Source: Parvimonas micra
Lineage (GTDB): Bacteria; Bacillota; Clostridia; Tissierellales; Peptoniphilaceae
NCBI RefSeq assembly: GCF_021300775.1
Contig: NZ_JAJTJP010000002.1
Location: 124,001-188,000 of the forward strand
DNA: 64,000 bases
Direction of reading: 5' to 3'
Part shown: positions 63,162-64,000 of the stretch, piece by piece
Numbering within the stretch: position 1 is the first letter of the stretch
How the letters are laid out: each line of letters begins with the position of its first letter
The notes under the pieces: model-generated
What the model was told of the DNA's origin: nothing
The model's input: the letters and a program-made list of their open reading frames with translations, nothing else
Database searches by the model: none
Translations under genes and position numbers: made by a program

Positions 63162-63204
63162 TTATCCACAATTTTTGTGGATAAGTCGAATAAATTGTGG
63201 ATTT
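63162..63204. promoter_or_regulatory. Cluster of DnaA boxes
   Basis: Two perfect boxes, TTATCCACA (63162-63170) and its inverse TGTGGATAA (63176-63184), forming a 10-bp inverted repeat, plus a near box TGTGGATTT (63196-63204). It lies just upstream of the helicase promoter. Confidence 0.6.
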
Positions 63205-63207
63205 AAC

Positions 63208-63237
63208 TTGAAAATAGATAGCTTTTTATGGTATAAT
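63208..63237 (+). promoter_or_regulatory. Promoter of the DEAD-box helicase gene
   Basis: TTGAAA, 18-bp spacer, TATAAT. Leader of about 130 nt. Confidence 0.65.
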
Positions 63238-63254
63238 ATACACTTGAGCAATCA

Positions 63255-63363
63255 AGGAGTAATTATACTCCTAATTTTATGCTCTTAATATGTCGTGATG
63301 TTTAATGTGTAGTTTGTTTTTGTCTTTTTCTTTCGGAACTAACGTTAAGGTTCACGAAAGAAA
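63255..63363 (+). promoter_or_regulatory. Structured 5' leader of the DEAD-box helicase gene
   Basis: AGGAGT / ACTCCT hairpin (63255-63272) and a long hairpin TTTCTTTCGGAAC / GTTCACGAAAGAAA (63327-63363, one bulged A) ending a few nt before the AAAGGA ribosome site. Confidence 0.5.
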
Positions 63364-63376
63364 GAAAGGAAAAAAT

Positions 63377-64000
63377 ATGATAGAAAATTTTAGTGATTTT
63401 AATTTGTCGAAGGAAGTTTTAAAAGCCATCGTTGAAATGGGATTTGAAGAACCTTCTCCAATACAAAAACAAGCAATACCGACTATGTTAAATGATGAAG
63501 ACATTATCGGTCAAGCACAAACAGGAACAGGAAAGACTGCGTCTTTTGGTATTCCAATAGTAGAAAAAGTAGATAGAAATAATAAGACAACTCAAGCTAT
63601 GGTTCTTTGTCCAACAAGAGAATTGTCAATCCAAGTTGCAGAAGAAATTTCAAAACTTGCGAAATATAAGGGAGTTTCAGTTATTCCAATTTATGGTGGA
63701 CAACCAATAGAAAGACAAATTCGTTCTTTGAAAATGGGAGTACAAGTTGTTGTTGGAACTCCAGGACGTGTTATAGACCATATCAAGAGAAAAACTTTAA
63801 AAACAGAAAATATTAGAACTTTTGTACTAGATGAAGCTGATGAAATGTTTGACATGGGCTTTAGAGAAGATATTGAAAAAATTATAGGATTTTTACCTTA
63901 CGAAAGACAAACAACTTTCTTCTCAGCTACAATGGATCAAGAAATGATGGATTTTGCTGCAAGATACCAAAGTGAGCCAAGACTTATTAAAGTTGTGCCA
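63377..64000 (+). CDS. DEAD-box RNA helicase, N-terminal part (runs off the window)
   Basis: 208 codons visible. Q motif and F upstream (FSDFNLSKEVLKAIVEMGF, PSPIQKQAIP), motif I AQTGTGKTASF (about 46), Ia PTRELSIQVAEE, Ib TPGRVIDHI, II VLDEADEMFDMGF (about 152), III FFSATMDQEM (about 182). CsdA/DeaD/CshA-like. The structured leader upstream suggests cold or self control, as seen for such helicases. C-terminal domains are outside. Confidence 0.95.
   Translation, partial: MIENFSDFNLSKEVLKAIVEMGFEEPSPIQKQAIPTMLNDEDIIGQAQTGTGKTASFGIPIVEKVDRNNKTTQAMVLCPTRELSIQVAEEISKLAKYKGVSVIPIYGGQPIERQIRSLKMGVQVVVGTPGRVIDHIKRKTLKTENIRTFVLDEADEMFDMGFREDIEKIIGFLPYERQTTFFSATMDQEMMDFAARYQSEPRLIKVVP

Noticed and set aside
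63162-63204. Chromosomal origin of replication
   Set aside because: DnaA boxes are present, but there is no dnaA, dnaN, rpmH or parAB neighbourhood and only three boxes.

Overview
This is a low-GC, AT-rich window with strong AGGAGG-type ribosome binding sites, TTGACA/TATAAT promoters, many intrinsic terminators, a T-box leader, LPXTG and lipobox surface proteins and an oppDFBC operon. Everything fits an anaerobic, fermentative Firmicute. Protein style (lipoprotein arrays, choline-type cell-wall repeats, NAD-epimerase-type threonine dehydrogenase, class 2 PyrF) suggests the Peptoniphilaceae/Tissierellia, and Parvimonas-like is my best guess. That placement is inference, not a search result.

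Layout. 1-3218: end of a secreted subtilisin-family protease with cell-wall-binding repeats, then a small membrane ORF on the other strand. 3406-5711: cysteine desulfurase and thiI (tRNA 4-thiouridine). 5808-9583: four tandem paralogous lipoproteins, three with the same promoter/terminator cassette. 9628-13021 (minus strand): an ABC-2 exporter and a branched-chain amino acid carrier (brnQ) behind a T-box leader. 13194-18840: a Crp/Fnr regulator, then modABC-moaA-moaC-MOSC for molybdate uptake and molybdopterin synthesis. 19403-23231: an oligopeptide transporter without its binding protein. 24598-30810: greA-lysS-lipoprotein-aminotransferase-galU-pglF/wbpM, apparently one transcription unit joining housekeeping genes to nucleotide-sugar synthesis.

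30850-44630 is an accessory island. It holds a broken Type III methyltransferase gene, a serine recombinase lacking its catalytic-serine end, a Phd/YefM-like protein behind a cruciform operator fused to a Type I restriction operon (hsdM-hsdS-hsdR, two subunits unusually long), a structured non-coding stretch, and a collapsed remnant of a Tn1549-type conjugative element (sigma-like protein, antirepressor, frameshifted DUF4406 gene, broken primase gene joined to a truncated antisense XRE gene).

44631-50662 is the full pyrimidine operon pyrB-I-C-F-K-D-E. The most interesting signal in the window lies in front of it: a T-rich, Phe(TTT)-rich 86-codon leader gene whose stop codon lies in the 5' arm of an intrinsic terminator just before pyrB. 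This is the architecture of the enterobacterial pyrBI UTP-sensing attenuator, in a Firmicute where PyrR-type control would be expected.

50953-64000: an LPXTG adhesin with Cna-B domains, an orphan divergent purD, a large ABC-FtsX fusion, a DUF1697 protein, the threonine-to-glycine pair tdh-kbl, an htrA protease with a CiaR-type direct repeat, a DnaA-box cluster, and the 5' part of a DEAD-box RNA helicase gene with a structured leader. A modular intergenic repeat occurs three times (13933, 23720, 52940). I see no tRNA, rRNA or CRISPR array.
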